This document shows, piece by piece, positions 1 through 14,104 of a stretch of DNA of 64,000 nucleotides. Below the pieces are notes generated by a model. That model was not told where the DNA came from. It ran no database searches and saw only the letters and a program-made list of their open reading frames with translations. The number at the start of each line of letters is the position of its first letter. Position 1 is the first letter of the stretch. The stretch is from Eonycteris spelaea. Lineage: Eukaryota > Chordata > Mammalia > Chiroptera > Pteropodidae. A program made the translations under genes and the position numbers. The stretch spans positions 24,061,001-24,125,000 of the forward strand of contig PUFA01000003.1 of the NCBI GenBank assembly GCA_003508835.1, written 5' to 3'.

Positions 1-776
1 CTTGTGGGTTGCCAAGCACCCAGGCAGGGAGACTGCTGTTTCTGACATATTACGTTAATTTCTGAAGAACAAAAGGTTCAAACGTGACTACTCCAAGAAT
101 AGCAACTGTTAGGCAGCATAGAAAGATTGAGTAAGTGGTTAGGGCAAAATGGTCTACCAAGAAGAGGCAAAAAGAATCTCATGAAGATATTAAATGACTT
201 CACATCAGAACTACACACATATTGAGCGGAAATTGGGGAGATCGGTACAAAGAAAGCAAGCAACAAAGAATAGGGAATAAAATAGGTGATGGGAAGGAGA
301 AAGTGTATTCTGAATCACAACTATGCTGTGCATCTTGGCTCTGTGCACTTTAGGTTTATTTGCACACCTTTTTAGAAAGAGTGGGGGTTGGGGATCCAAA
401 GCGGATGAAAGAGTTATTTATGAACAGACGGGACACCAGGATGGGGTGGTAAGAAAGCTATGGAGGAGTGTCTGGACTTGTGGATAAAGGAAGAAGCAGA
501 CATATGGGGAAATCTATATAGAAGAAACAGAGAGAGTGAAGAAGAGGCTAAAACAGGCAGATGGCTGGACTGTAAAGGAATAGCATTATGCGGGGGCTCC
601 AAAGAAAGGGAGGTGGCCCTGGGAGAGGGGGAAATAACTAAGGAAAAAAGGGGGTCAGGAGGTGACAGCTTGGAAAGTTTTTTAAAAGTTGCAAAAATTA
701 GTATGGATAAAAATATTTTTAAAATATAGTTAAAAGCCAGAGGGAAGTAAAATGAAATGAAAAAGATAACCACTCT

Positions 777-780
<4 letters not shown>

Positions 781-827
<47 letters not shown>
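781..827. repeat. (CA)n microsatellite
   Basis: This is a 47-bp uninterrupted CA dinucleotide run. A purine-rich stretch (about 455-665) lies just before it. Confidence 0.97.
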
Positions 828-829
<2 letters not shown>

Positions 830-1029
830 AAATCAGTATTCAAAATTAACAGCAAACATTTTTGACAAATGTGTGAAGAAATTATAATTAAGAAAAACTA
901 AAGATGCAGAGAAGGGCCTTCCTGAAACACGCATTCTACCAAACCTCCACTTGATTGCAAACAGTACTCTCTGGTAGAATTTTTTACTGTGTTTCTGAGG
1001 CAGAGCAGGCATTCTGGGGGCTATCAGAG

Positions 1030-1165
1030 AATCTTCCAGATAAGTCTCTCATAACACTTATCATACTGGATAATAGGTATTTGCTTCAACCCTGAGGGCA
1101 GGGACTATGTCCTGCGGGTCTTTTCATTCCCATTACTTAGCCCTATGGTTGGCATGGTTCAGTAA
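1030..1165 (+). mobile_element. L2-like LINE 3' fragment
   Basis: The order of motifs (cataacacttatcatactg, then gagggcagggactatgtcctg, then a degraded ...ggttggcatggttcagtaa) matches the L2 3' region. It is old and diverged. Confidence 0.5.
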
Positions 1166-2544
1166 GGTAACAGAAAAAGAAAACAATTAAAAGTTACTTT
1201 TAAGTTCCAACAAAGGTAGCAGATAAAATGAAGCTTTTTTTGTCACAGTTCAGACACATAGTTGGAAACACAGATATGCGTACATACATACACACATATA
1301 TATGATCACGGATGTATTCGGATAAATTTTCTACTAATATGGCCGCTACTATCTTCTGAGTAGTACTATATCACGGCTAATATTTATCAACTTGCTGTAA
1401 TCAATAATCGACAAATTCATAAACGGTGTCCGTGCTCTCCCGTCATTCATGTGAATCACTCCAGTCCTCATCAGTTGTTTCAGGACCTTAATAAAGCCTA
1501 GGGAAATCATAAATTGTTTGTGTGTGTTCCACTTTCCAAGATTTACGATGGAATTTCAAAATCGTTCATGTTTAAGAAGAAAAAGTCCTCTCGAGACAAC
1601 TAACACAAACGCACTTTGCTGATTAGCCTGGTAAACTTCAGCCCTGACCAGTCAATACTATGTTTGAGCACAGAGAACACAGTACGGCACATCTGCTTAG
1701 AAGAGAAAATTTTAATTCTGTTCCCTGGTTAAGTTAAAAACCAACTTGCTTAGGATGAAAATGTACCAAATTTTTATTTTATTAAATAGAGTTTGCCCCC
1801 AATAAAAGACTTCAAAGGTGGTTTACTCCATTAATAAATTCAAATAGGAAAGTAATTAGGAGTAAGCACAGGGAAGCAGTTCGGGTTTTTTTTTTTTTAA
1901 CCATATAAGGTCTGCACCCTTTAGGCCCACAGCATTATTTTTTTCTAAAATCACCTAGCTTGTAGTCCATGAAGTGAGTCTTCAATAAATAATTGTCAGT
2001 TCTAATGATGTGGTTAAAGCTAGATTAAGGAACTAATAATCATCGCCATCACATTCTCGTCATCGATACACCACGTCTAGACTGCAGAGCCTTAACCTCA
2101 CTCAGGTGCTGCCCGCTAATCACACCAGGTTCTAAGGGGCTGTTTCGGGAGCCCTGAGCTGCTCTTACATATTAAAGAGAAAATGCAAGGAAGCTGATTT
2201 CCTTTAGAAAGCCGGTGGCCAAAGAAGGCTAAAAAACAAAGGGAGACAGAAAACTACAATGTGACCACCTCTGGTGAGTGCCGCAGGGCATAAGCACAGG
2301 AAGATCTGTTCAATTCTCTCCTTCGTCTGATATGTTTAGAATATACACAATGGGGAGATCAGCCACAAAGCTGCAGAAGCAATGGCAGCTTAGAGTGGAC
2401 GGCCCCAGCGAAGGCCCCTCTCACCCTAAGGTTCTATGGTTGTTGCATTTATATACTCTTAGCTATACTCACTCCTTGAAAGAAACACAAATGATACAAC
2501 TGTCCTGTATTCTTCCACATATCTAGTTGTATGAGCACCAAATT

Positions 2545-2690
2545 CTGATTTAGGTTCCATCCACAATAACCGCTGCATGTCTCTGAAATTCATGTGCCTT
2601 TACTTCCCCATCTGTAAAATGGAGACACAATCATGACTCTCTAAGAGAAATGTAGATAAAGATTAAATATGGAAAAGAAGCGGGAAATCA
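2545..2690 (+). mobile_element. MIR-like SINE fragment
   Basis: It contains the MIR core and following segment: ttccccatctgtaaaatggagacac, then an AT-rich gattaaat tail. The 5' half is poorly preserved. Confidence 0.55.
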
Positions 2691-3584
2691 CGGACCCTAT
2701 AGTGATATGAGTATTACCATTTTTCCCGTGTACGGTGCTTCCCATCCCACCTGCTTGTCTACCAAGTGGCACAACTGAACAGGGTACGATGAAAAGGAAG
2801 ACAAAACGCCAGGACCACGTGTCTAACTGTATTAAATAGACTTCATTTTCAAAAATGAAACAAGAAGCACCCTTGATTAAAGTCTGTCCGTCGACAACCT
2901 GAAAAAAAAAAAAAAAAAACTGCACACGAAACCAGCTTCCCCAGGGAGTAAACTGCTGCAGGGCAGGCGGTCCCCCATCATTATTAAATGCAGGCACAGG
3001 TAAAACACTCTGGCTTCTATCAAAGGCACATCAAAGAGCAAATATGTACCCTCACATGTTTAGAATTGCTATAAAACCTGAAAATGCAAGATCAATGCAA
3101 CAGACCATGGGGACCCATAAAGCCCAGAGGAAACCAGGGAGGGCAGGGGTCTCCCAGGTTAATGCGATCCTGAGAAGGTGTGTTCTCTGGGCGCACAGCT
3201 GGGCCCCATCAGACCTCTGCAGCTGCTCTTCAGATCACCTAGCAGCCTGTGCCCCCAAAAGCTGCAAGTCTAAGCTGGAAATTCATGAGAAAGTATCTTC
3301 AAAGATAAGTTCCTAGACCTTCTCCTACTCTTATTGACTTTTTCACAAACATTTCATAAAACTATAACTGTGACTTTCCATGGAATGCCTAAGCCCCTTC
3401 CAAACACAGGACACAGCAAGTATAAAATATCTGAAATGATGACCACGAATAAAATACCTTTCATACTGATAATTTTCTGATGTCCCAAATGAGGTATGAC
3501 TCTTTTCATTGTCATATTGCTGCCTTCTTCCTCAATGTCCCTCCGCTTCGATGTCTCAGCTTTCCATCTCCATTTTGTTCTTTC

Positions 3585-3870
3585 TCTTAACAAAAAATTT
3601 GCTGGGTACCTACTCTGTGCCAGGCGCTGAGGATGCAGTAATGCTCAAGGCTTGACCCTCGTGGAACTTAGATGGAGTGTGGAAGGGAGGACAGAAACGC
3701 ACAATAAATGAATGCACACATAGGTCAGGCAGATAAATGCCATGAATAAAAATACAGCAGACTGAAGGCACTGTGGATGCTTCCCTGGGAAGGGGACACA
3801 TAGCTGAGGCAGTGGCAGTGTATCTATGGAAGGGGTGGCGGGATTGGCAATACACTCTAGGCCCCTCCAC
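3585..3870. mobile_element. Ancient interspersed repeat, LINE-like
   Basis: The sequence ctactctgtgccaggcgctgaggatgcagtaatg followed by a tctagtgg-like segment and (aataaatgaatg) resembles a widespread ancient mammalian repeat whose name I cannot assign firmly (L2-related). The downstream part is too diverged to delimit. Confidence 0.4.
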
Positions 3871-4113
3871 TTCCTGGGGAGTTGCTTCCCACTCCCTTCC
3901 CTCCTCAAGGAAAGAGAAAGCTTAGGTTTCTGACCACTAGAATTTCTACCCAGACTTCAGCACTGTTTGACAGAGTAACACAGGCAGAGCAGGAACTGAG
4001 ACCTAAAAGTTAGGGACTGCCTGATCTCCTTCCCACAATATGACCTCTTCTTGTGCAAGCCAATCAGGACTCTTCTCAAAGGAAAGTTAAATTTCAGCTT
4101 ATAAAATAAATAC

Positions 4114-4115
<2 letters not shown>

Positions 4116-4154
<39 letters not shown>
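4116..4154. repeat. (AC)n microsatellite
   Basis: This is a 39-bp pure AC run directly preceding an L1 3' fragment. Confidence 0.97.
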
Positions 4155-4155
<1 letters not shown>

Positions 4156-4199
4156 GCTAAAGGGAAAATAAATAAGTAAATTTCAGTTTCAAAAGCCCA

Positions 4200-4715
4200 T
4201 ATCCAAGACTGCAAAACCCATCACACCTATAGCTTTCAGAACATCCTGTTGCGAAGCTTAAATGCATATTACTCAACGAAAGAAGCCAATCTGAAGAGGC
4301 TGAATTCCGTATGATTCCAACAATATGACATTTTGGAAAAGGCAAAATGATGGAGACAATAAAAGGGTAGTGGTCGCTGGCAAGAGGAGGGGCACAGAGC
4401 ACAGAAGATCTTTGGGCAGTGAAAATACTTTGTACGATATTACAATGATGGGCTATGTCACTGTACTTTTGTCGAGCCCACGGAATGTACATCACCACGA
4501 CACCCTCACATAAACTACGGGCTTTGGGTGATTATCATTAGGTTCATCCTCAGTAACAAACGTACCACTCTGGTGAGTGATGCTGATAATGGGGAGGCTG
4601 TGCATATGTGGGGACAAGGACTGCATGGGAAAGCTGGACCTCCCCCTGAATTTTGCTCTGAACTGAAAACTACTCTAAAAAATTAAAGCTTAAAACAAAC
4701 AAACAAACAAACAAA
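4200..4715 (+). mobile_element. L1 (L1M-type) 3' end
   Basis: The sequence follows the 3' terminal region of an old L1. It shows an ORF2-end-like segment (gaagccaatctgaagaggct, then gacattttggaaaaggcaaaatgatgg), the UTR phrases actacgggctttgggtgat and accactctggtgagtgatgctgataatgggg, and ends ctctaaaaaattaaag followed by an (AAAC)n tail at about 4694-4715. It is 5'-truncated, on the plus strand and antisense to TCF4. Confidence 0.85.
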
Positions 4716-7700
4716 ACACACATTACTTTATATTCCACTATGCTCCTGTGAGCAGGTAAACATAATGACACGGTAGCAAATGAGTGAAAAAAATAACAGT
4801 GAGAACCCACCGTACAGCAGCCTAGTGTATCTCATCCATTCTCACAACCAATGTGCACAGGAATTCTCACCACGACCATACAGGTGAGACAACTGAGGTC
4901 TGGTTCTTTCTTTCATACTCTTTCACAACTCCCCATAATGGGGGTTCATTGTGGCTAAGCAATGGGGTTATAATCTGCACTAAGACTGCCAATGACAGTA
5001 CATCAGAAACTGTATTCCTAGCAGTCTGCTAGGAATCGTCTCACAGCATTTCAGGGCTGATGCTCTTTATTTTTCAACTTCAGTTGATCTTGAGTGGTGT
5101 TATTCAAGTCATGAGTTAGCAAACTCTGACAGTGACCTCAGCATATGAAGATATGAGTGAGATTCTGCCATAAATTAATTGTCAAGGAGGAAAAACTTTG
5201 GAAGTAATGAATCCAAATTGGATTCATTATGGAAAAAAATAAGTGTAGAGGCCAATGTTGTTTTTAGTTAATATAAAAGCAAGAGAAAAGGGAAGGAAGG
5301 TATGTAAACATAAATTTTCAAAACTGCCTTACTAGAAACAAAAGTAGTATACATTCTTTTTTCTGATTATTCTAAGAAATAAAGAAAACTATAATACCAC
5401 TAAACCTTAAAAATTAGTTTTCTTTTTCTTCTCATTGACTGTAACTGCACTAATCAAGTGATAAAGGTGACAATAAAATACATATTTCTTGGAGGCAAAC
5501 TCTAAAACTGAAAGCAAAATCATCTCCTTTTTACTAAAAGGCATACTAATTGAGCAGAAATAAAATGTGGAATAGAGAAGAGTAAATATATAAAGTATGC
5601 CTTGGTCCAATTAATAGTAGAGTTAAACAAATTATGAGTTCAAGGCATTCAATGAGTTTCAGCATTAAGTCAGAAGGAAAATGGCTATAAAACAACATGC
5701 ACCTGGTCTTGATAGTAGAATCTATAGCAATTTTAAGAATGTGATATTTTACATCTGGAAACAGTCCAATGACAAATGAGAACAAACCAGTAAATCCATA
5801 AAAAGGATCTTAGTAAAGCCTTCATTTAAAAAAAAAAAATGTGTTTCCATTTTCTCAATCTAAGATACATTCTACATAAAACTGTACTTCATACTTTTTT
5901 AGCAGACTAACCTGGCCCAAATGCAAAACACTAAAGTGGCATTATTTTTCATTATCCATGTTTCAAGTAGTCCCTAGACTTCAAAATTATAGAGTTTTCA
6001 TTAGCAAATACATAGAAGTAATATCAATACTAATATTTTGTTTGTTTCTCATATAATGATTTTCAAGGGCCTCAGAGACCATTTAAACTGTTAATAAGTC
6101 AATTTTTTTCCTACTGTGAAGTACAGAAAAAAATATTAGTCTTAAAAGAATTCTAGAAATTCAATTCCTCCAGTATTCAAAAATGAGTTTATATATAACA
6201 ACGGTAGAAGTGTGGAGGACAAGCAAGGGTAGTAACAGCTCTTAAAAACTCTTTTCGGCTTCGGACCATAAAACCGTAGCTCTATAGAGGAACAAATCTA
6301 CAAAAGAACAGAACTATAGTGAATATAATTACATTAACCTAGTGCCACCCTAAACATATAAAGCCTTTCAAAAACTAGTGACTTTGCAAAAGCATAATTG
6401 CAGTCAACACAAAGAATTATTCAGAATTAAGTATTAGAAAATAGAAAATTTATAGTTATTAGAATGCTGCCCCCACATACAAGACATTGTGACAGAATGA
6501 TATATTGAAGTCGTATTACTGGGACTGCCAAGTACTGAGGAAATAAATAATAAATACATATTTTTAAATTTCCAGGGAGTCTACATTTTGAGTTAAGTTG
6601 CTGGTACAACTGAATAAGTTTGGACAAAGACCACGCTTTTTTGTGTGTCTTCCATCATATATTTAAAAGTACTTCTAGTTTCTGACTCGAAAGCCTTTAA
6701 GAAAAAACAAAGTATTATGGTATCAATTTTTGCAAAAACTGAAAACAAGTATTTTAGAATTTTGGCCACATTACCTTCATTTCTCAACTGTTTCCTTCCC
6801 CTTTTGCCTAGCATTTTGAACTATGTGCTATTAATCATAGGAGATTCTCATTCCCATGAGATAGTAAAAAAGTTTGTGTACATCTATCTGCAAATGTGTG
6901 TTTTGAAGAGTGAGTCTTTACATATTAATTGCAGTGGCCAAGGACCTTACGAATTTTTTAAAGTTTCCATAATCTAGAAGCTGTTTTTGGAGGGTCTAGC
7001 TGGCAATTTCTCACTTGCAGGACCAGTTATTGAGGTCTCGGCCCCTCGTATAGAAACAGCCCCACTTGACCAGCCAGGCTTCGATGGAACTTACACAGCC
7101 AGGAGTGATGAACAGATTCTAGTCCTAAAGCATCCACTGTTCCTATAGTACATGATGAGCTACCCAGATAAGATTATCCTGATGATGGGCCCTAATTTGC
7201 TAGTCTGGATTTAGAGTCTATACATATGTCTTTAAGTTCATATTGAGGAAAAAAACAGGCAAAGGTGTTCAGAGTGATTTTTTGCCACTCGCTCATTTGA
7301 TTTGCATCACTGGTAAATAAGTATGCTATCATTTGCCTCTGCTTTGCCTCACAGATGTCTGCAATAAAATCAATGTAAAATGCGTTCTTGAGGGTTTTTT
7401 AGCCCAGCCACATTAATATTGAATGTAGCTCTAAAAGTATAATCCACCAGCATCCCCTCCCCCCCCAAAAAAAGACAACCTAAATAAAATAAGTCTTAAC
7501 GATGCTCCCAAACCTTCTTAATGTGGATATTTTTCCTATCCAATAGGACTAGGATCATTTCAAGGCTCTCTCTTTAGATTAAAATTTACCCTTACTGTTT
7601 GAAATATTAAAACATGTCCTAATGAAGAAGTCTGAATATAACACCATAGTTGATGCCTATGCCAGAAGTTTACACAGTAGGAAAATTCTTAAAGGATTTC

Positions 7701-8050
7701 TTTTGTTCTCTGGAAAGGATCCCAGATTAGGGTGATAAATTGTCCAGTTTCACCCAAGACTTTTATAATGGTCATACAACTGATACACCAGTGCCTCAAC
7801 CTGAAAAATTGAATTTAAAGTGAAAGAATAGAACAATTACAGCAATGTTAGACATATCTTATGGAGTGATCTTTCAACCAATAGATAGAAAGATGAACAA
7901 CAAGGCTGTTTTCATCTTCTCTAGATCATTATATCTCTAAGAAGATTATAGGCAGATTTGATAGATTAAAATAAAAGAATGAAGGCTTGGTTTTTCTAAC
8001 AAACTCTCCAGATTCAGGAGCCCATTTCATACTAAATTCAGAAAAAGAAA
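4716..8050. other. AT-rich intron, mostly unique
   Basis: Apart from a possible degraded MIR at about 4815-4920 and two short perfect palindromes (5014-5036, 5205-5229), I recognise nothing. ORFs are short and stop-dense. Confidence 0.5.
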
Positions 8051-8059
8051 CTACATATC

Positions 8060-9300
8060 CACATAACAATTGAGCTTAGAAATGAGAGAGGACTTCTAGT
8101 CTCAGTGATATAGTGGTCTATGACCTCCTCAAAAAAAGGTCACATTAAAAACCCTGAATAAAATATAACAATGAGAAAAAATTTAAATACATACACAAAC
8201 TCATTCTCCCAAAGAGAATTCATAGCCAGAGTGGGAAATACATAACTGAAAACATTAGCAGATCTACTGGACCTAAGGGATAAGGGCTGAAGTTTTAATG
8301 CCCACAGAGGATAGGTCCTACGGCTCCTGCACAAAGCCAAGGATTTGGAAAGAATACTGATTTCAAGTTACTGATTCAGGGAAGTGGCAAAGAAACATGG
8401 ATCTGGTAAGGGCTCTGGTGGGCAAAGAGAGTTGCCTATGAGTAATCAAACCTCTAAAAAATTTTCAGATGTAATTGAAGAATCTAAATTTATACTATTT
8501 GCATACTTTGGGAACCCCAAGCCATAAAATTAATATAAAAATTGCTCCCAGACCAAAGAAACTTTTGGGAAACTTGCAGAAGCTAACATAAAACTATTTT
8601 ATAAGAACTCTTCCATAACCCAGAGCACATGGGACTTCTACAGAAAATGAACACCTCAGATGAAGATGACTTCACAATCAAAAATTAGAAACATATGCAA
8701 GGCGATCCACTACGGAAGAGTCAGCAGACAAAAGATTAGCACCACAAGAACTAGACAAACAGAATAATTTGAAAGAGACTGAAAAAACAAATATATTTAA
8801 AATGTTAATAGAAACAAAAAAAAGGGAAAAAAATCACAATTAAAAGACAAGCTTGAAATGGAACCAAATTGAACATGGACAAATTAAAAATGTAGCCATT
8901 GAAATTAAGAAAATAGAACTTGAGTTAAACAGCAGATTAGACTCAATGAAAGCTGATTTAATTAAAATTCAGAACAGAAGAAATTATGTAGAAATCATTC
9001 ATTCATTCAACAAATACTTCTATTGTGCATTGTGCATCTATCCATTCTGAGTAAGTCACTCTTATAAACCCTTGGTATGAATTATTGAATAAAATGAAGA
9101 CTTTAATCCTAATAGAGTTTAATGTCTAGTGGATAAAATAGAGAGGTAAAAAAGAGAGAAAATATACAACAGATACAAAGGGACACAGTGCAGAATGAAA
9201 AGTTCCAAAAACCTTCCAAGACTAGTTCCATAAAGGAAACAGAGAGAATGAGGAAGAGGCAATATACAAAACATGAGTTAAAGTGTTTTCAGATTTTTTT
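8060..9300 (+). mobile_element. L1/HAL1-type 5'-ORF1 fragment with internal insertion
   Basis: The segment around 8640-8990 (for example attgaaattaagaaaatagaacttgagttaaacagcagattagactc) resembles the coiled-coil-coding region of HAL1 or L1M ORF1. The preceding 500 bp read like the corresponding 5' region. It is interrupted at about 8990 by a sequence beginning attcattcattcaacaaatacttc, which resembles the end of another old repeat. It is pseudogenic throughout. Confidence 0.5.
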
Positions 9301-12004
9301 TTGAAAGATACAAAATGAGCATATTAAAGAAGCAAATAAATTTAAATATAGGTGTAGACGTAGTACAGGAAATCTGTAGAATCCCCAAAACAGAGAACAT
9401 CTTAAAAATAAAGGATAGAATATTTTTCACTAAATAATTATATTTTGTTTAATAGAGAAAATAGATGCTCAGTACAATTAAGTTTAACTCATCAACTTGA
9501 TGACATCTATTTTAATTGATTACAAATATCTTTAGTTATTTACAGGTCTTCATTACTGAGCTATGTAATTGACATATGTATATTTTGGGGTGAGAGGGAG
9601 TTATTTGTATTATCTAATACCACACCACCCCCCAGGTTTGCCTAATCAAAAGTATAACCAGATTTTCTGTGGAATTTGTGGAATTATAAAAGCCATTATT
9701 ACTATATTTTGGAACAAGTTAAAGAAATTCCTTGCACATAAATTTACTATTTTTAATATAGGCAGGTAGCTATAAGTTAACAAATGTGCCCCTATTCCAC
9801 AAGCATTAAAACTGAAACATATAGTAATTTCACAATTGAGAAAGTAAATGAAAGGCCACAACATCTCTCACAAACATCTACTTTATCAATAAACCAGTGT
9901 TTTTAGTCTCTCAAGATTTCTTCTATGTCCACGGGACTTCATTTATCCTTTCCACTTTAAAAATTCAATCACCAACTATTCCTTTGAAAGACTATGTACC
10001 ACATTCATTTTGTTCAAATTATTTTATTTAACAGAAAAACATAATACAGCAAAAATAAGAATATATTTTAAGAATAAGATCTTCAAAACTGCTAACGTCA
10101 CAAGGGTGTGCCTGCATGTGTGTGCACGAAATATACCTCTTTCACATAGTGAACTCCATACACTATCTGAAGACCACTGAATTTGAAAATGCCACCATGT
10201 GAGTAATAAACGCAATGCAAATATCCCCCATTGCCTTCCACAACCATAAAAAAAGAGATAAATTCCTGTTAAATGTTCTTTCCTCGATTTCATTATACAC
10301 ATTATTATCTTTAACATTGTTTAACCTTTATGTGGCATTTTACATTGCAAACTGCATTTTAACGTAGTAAAAACAACATCAGAAAGATTCTGCTTTAATG
10401 CATTTCTTATGTTTTCCTAGTTTAGCTAATTTGATCAAAATCACTATAAATTAGGAAAGCATGATGATTTTAATGTGGTAGCCACAAAATATTTTAAAAC
10501 GCAGATACCTATTAGTATATTTTATAGGACTAGGATTTCTTAATATGTATCTAAACTTAATATTTTAATGTTAAATTCTTTATTCTTATTAGAAATAATT
10601 TTAATGCTACCACATTAGATTCTGACCCATTATTTAATCAGTTCTTTAAATGCTTATAAATACATATTCTAAGCTATAAAAGTAAATTTTTCAGATAATT
10701 TTATAAAAATCTAGTTATAAAAGATAAACAAAGGTGAGCGTATCTACCAGCACCTCGCCTAAAAATCTATGAGTATTTTCACTTACTAAATAATGTAATT
10801 GTGAAATAATTTATCTGCTTATTGGATCAAGAGGGATCATAACATGTTCATCCCTAATTATAAAACCACACTCATTCCTTCTATACTTATTTATTTCTTC
10901 AGCTGATTCAACATATCAAGGAAGAAACACTATGATGTTATTTAACATAGAAGAATTATTAGATAACAACACTCATATACTTTTCCACCTATGCTTGACT
11001 AAGAAAGGCCAAGACCAAGACCACCATTAATCTAGATTTACATTTACTGCAACAGCAAAAATTTCTGAATCAAATGAATGTGTTTAGAGTAGAAGATTCG
11101 GTAAGATTGTATATTTGAACGAGGAACGATTAAGTCCAGTATTTGTGCATATCTACAAATGTGAATGTATAGAAATTAGCTTTAAAATTATAAACAAAGG
11201 AATATATGATTTTACATTATTCTTTAGTTCAAAAGATATTTAAGGAAAAAATATTAGAAGTCTGTGAAAACAGTAGCAAAGAAGAGTTTGTTTCTGAGTT
11301 TCCATGAGTATGGTTTCCATAGTTGCATCATCAGAATACTGAACATAGAGTCAAATACCCACATGAAATCTTAAGTTAATTTACTTGACTATTATTTAAA
11401 ACATTATCTTCTTCATAGCAGCAGGCAATGCAATAATAGAATCTATATATTTTATGTATTTTGAATTAGTTTTATTTCATTCGCAGGCTTAAGTATAAAA
11501 GACTGCAAATTAGCACCTAAATATTCTGAAAATGGTACAAATAAGTGTGGTAGCCACCAAAGAAGATGTGCTTCACACTTATTGCACAGATAAAAAATGT
11601 CTGCAAAATATTTCACCAATAATAACATTCTTTACAGAGAAAATGTAATGTAAAAATAAAAGAATATTTGCTTCTGATTTAATTTTCCAACCATTTACAT
11701 TTTCACCCCCTTACAGAGTAATGACAAATACACACACATATATGTTCAAACACATGCACATGTAATTTGTCACGATAGCATTGCTATTGTGTCCATGTTA
11801 ATTAAATACATTTTATAGATTTATGAAGGCAAATCCAATGGGAAGTTTATGATACTTTTACCAACTTTTATCACCATTTTAATCTGTAAAATACATTTGA
11901 ATAACTCAATAGACATAATGTTGAATTTACAGACACAATTAAAGATTTAATTAATTAAACATAACCTAAAACTCTTTAAGTGATGCTCATCTGGGAACAC
12001 ATTA
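9301..12004. other. AT-rich intron, nothing recognised
   Basis: The DNA is very AT-rich with scattered A/T homopolymers and no repeat family or coding exon that I can name. It may hold conserved non-coding elements, which cannot be judged without an alignment. Confidence 0.5.
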
Positions 12005-12200
12005 TTTGTTGGTGATACCTAAAATCTCTCAGGCACTATTCCACTTGCTGAGTGCTAAGTACTGATCAAAGAGGTTTACATAGATTTTTTTCCTTTAATG
12101 CTCACGATAACCTGATTGCTCCCATTTTACAGAGGCTCATAAAACTAAACTCTTGCAGACACACCCATCCTACGTGGAAGGGAATGAAACTGGTGTCTCT
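12005..12200 (-). mobile_element. MIR-like SINE
   Basis: In reverse orientation it carries the MIR order: aggcactattccacttgctgagtgctaag, then aatgctcacgataacctg, then cccattttacagaggctc. Confidence 0.7.
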
Positions 12201-12324
12201 GTGACCACCGAGTCAGTGTAATTACGTGAAAGGGTGTGTGGTCTGATGCCTCATCCAATAGGTTGGCACACCAGACCCTACTTAGCAGCAGTGTACTCTG
12301 AAGTACGGCTTTAAAATTCTCTAG

Positions 12325-12455
12325 GCCTCATTTTTCTCAGCTGTACAATGGGGATAATGAAATCTACGAGGATGGGGAGAATTAAATGAGATTAAATGAG
12401 ATAATGAACTGCTTTGGCTAATGCCTAGTACATGACAAGTGCTCAACAAAGATAA
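12325..12455 (+). mobile_element. MIR SINE
   Basis: MIR core and 3' part: cctcatttttctcagctgtacaatggggataatg, then aattaaatgagat, then aatgcctagtacatgacaagtgctcaacaaa. A 12-bp direct duplication (gattaaatgaga) lies inside. Confidence 0.85.
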
Positions 12456-13189
12456 GGGTCCCCCTATCTACACCAACGAAAATTATCTTTGACAATATAC
12501 CATGAAAGTAAAATGCTCTCTTTTTCACTTAGAAAGCAGTAGAAATCAGACATACTCTGAATTCATCAAACATGTCAAGCTGTTCAACGTCCATTATTCT
12601 TTTTTATTATATTTAAGGCACTTAAAATAATCTCCCAGTGATTTATTCTCCTTTTAACTAGATGCAGTAATTAGAATATCTTTTATGATACAGCAGAGTT
12701 TTCATTTCAGTCAAGGTGTTACTGTTTTAGAAAGCCACCGTTCACTGAAGAATATTACAACCCAGAAACTAACTGCTTTTATTCTCATTCTGAATAGCAG
12801 CACAAATACAAAATGAAGAGGATACATAGTGTATTTCTATAGCTGAAAGACGAAAACACTCAAGCATGCAGGAGCCAATAATTCCCAAAATACCTTTCAT
12901 GAACCGAAAAACAGATATGTATGTTGCCATGGCATTCGGCAAAATTAATACTCTTGAAATTTGGATTATGTATGGGGAAAAAAGTATAGTAAGGTTCCCC
13001 CCTCTTCTCATAATGCTGGCATGTAACAAATTTTTAAAAATCGACCAAATATATATTCCCCCAAAGAAAAAAAATGGACAGAAAAAAGTACAGCACATAT
13101 TCAAGATCCAAAGTAAATGCAGAAATTATGTATCATTACTTGTCGAGGGGAGGCTTGCCTCACGGCAGTTCTTCTGTTGAATACGCTAC

Positions 13190-13325
13190 AAGCACTAACT
13201 ACACGTGTGTCAAGATTCCAGTCCTGGCTCTGTCATCAGCTAGCTGGGTTAACCTTGAGCAAGTAATTTAATTTCTCTGAGATTCAATTTTCTCAATTGT
13301 AAAATGATAACTTCAACAATAATAT
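13190..13325 (+). mobile_element. MIR SINE
   Basis: The MIR 5' and core are clear: gtcctggctctgtcatcagctagctgggttaaccttgagcaag, then ttctctgagattcaattttctcaattgtaaaatg. Confidence 0.85.
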
Positions 13326-13560
13326 TTATTAAGTATTTCCTGTTGTACAAGAACTGTTTTAAGTACTTTGTGTATGTTTATTCCCTCATTTAATCCTTAC
13401 AACATAACTAAAGAGCTGAGTATTATTATTTTTATCATCTTATTTTCAAGGAAAGGAAAATAAGTCACAGAGAGGTTAAATAACTCATTCTAGAGCTGGA
13501 CTTCCCTGACCTGCAGGATTTTGCCTAACTGCCTCACCAATATGAGGCTTAGATAATGTA
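13326..13560 (-). mobile_element. MIR SINE, inverted relative to its neighbour
   Basis: It reads as a minus-strand MIR: tgttttaagtactttgtgtatg, then catttaatccttacaac, then a degraded tcacagagaggttaaataactc and gagctggacttcc. With the preceding plus-strand copy it forms a tail-to-tail pair. Confidence 0.85.
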
Positions 13561-14104
13561 ATCCCTAACATCCTTTATGAGAAAAAGATCCAAAATTCCA
13601 TGCTCTCTCTTTGGGAACCTTTTTTTCATTCTTACTTCCATAAATTATCTGTTTATCTCTCAGACCTCGCTGTGAGTTTCTTAGGGTCAGATCTCAATTA
13701 TACATTTTTATGCACACCTACCCCAAATGAGGACCAAATTCTGTATGTTATAAGCATACTCAATGCTTAATAGGTAAACTCCTAAAAGTGGTGATGGAAT
13801 CTTTATGAGACAGAAATTAATCACCTGTTGCCTTGGGGTCCATAATCTAATACTTGAGAGAAACCAACATACACTCTTACTAGTCAACTCAAAAGACTGG
13901 AATAAGCAAGCAAAAAAAAAAAGAACAAGATCAGTGCTCAGAGACCACATACAAGAGTTTTTGTTAACATTTAAACTTTAGTGTATTTCTACAGAACTTC
14001 CACATTGGTGAGGTGAATCATGCACAGGCCTGTGTTACACAGAAATGTGCATGTGATGCAATGCCGGAGGTAGCAGAAAGTCAGGATTCCAAGCAAGAAT
14101 TCTT

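Noticed and set aside
414..827. 137-codon frame encoding a valine-cysteine run on the minus strand
   Set aside because: The first part is the CA microsatellite read in frame; the rest has no domain and no splice context.
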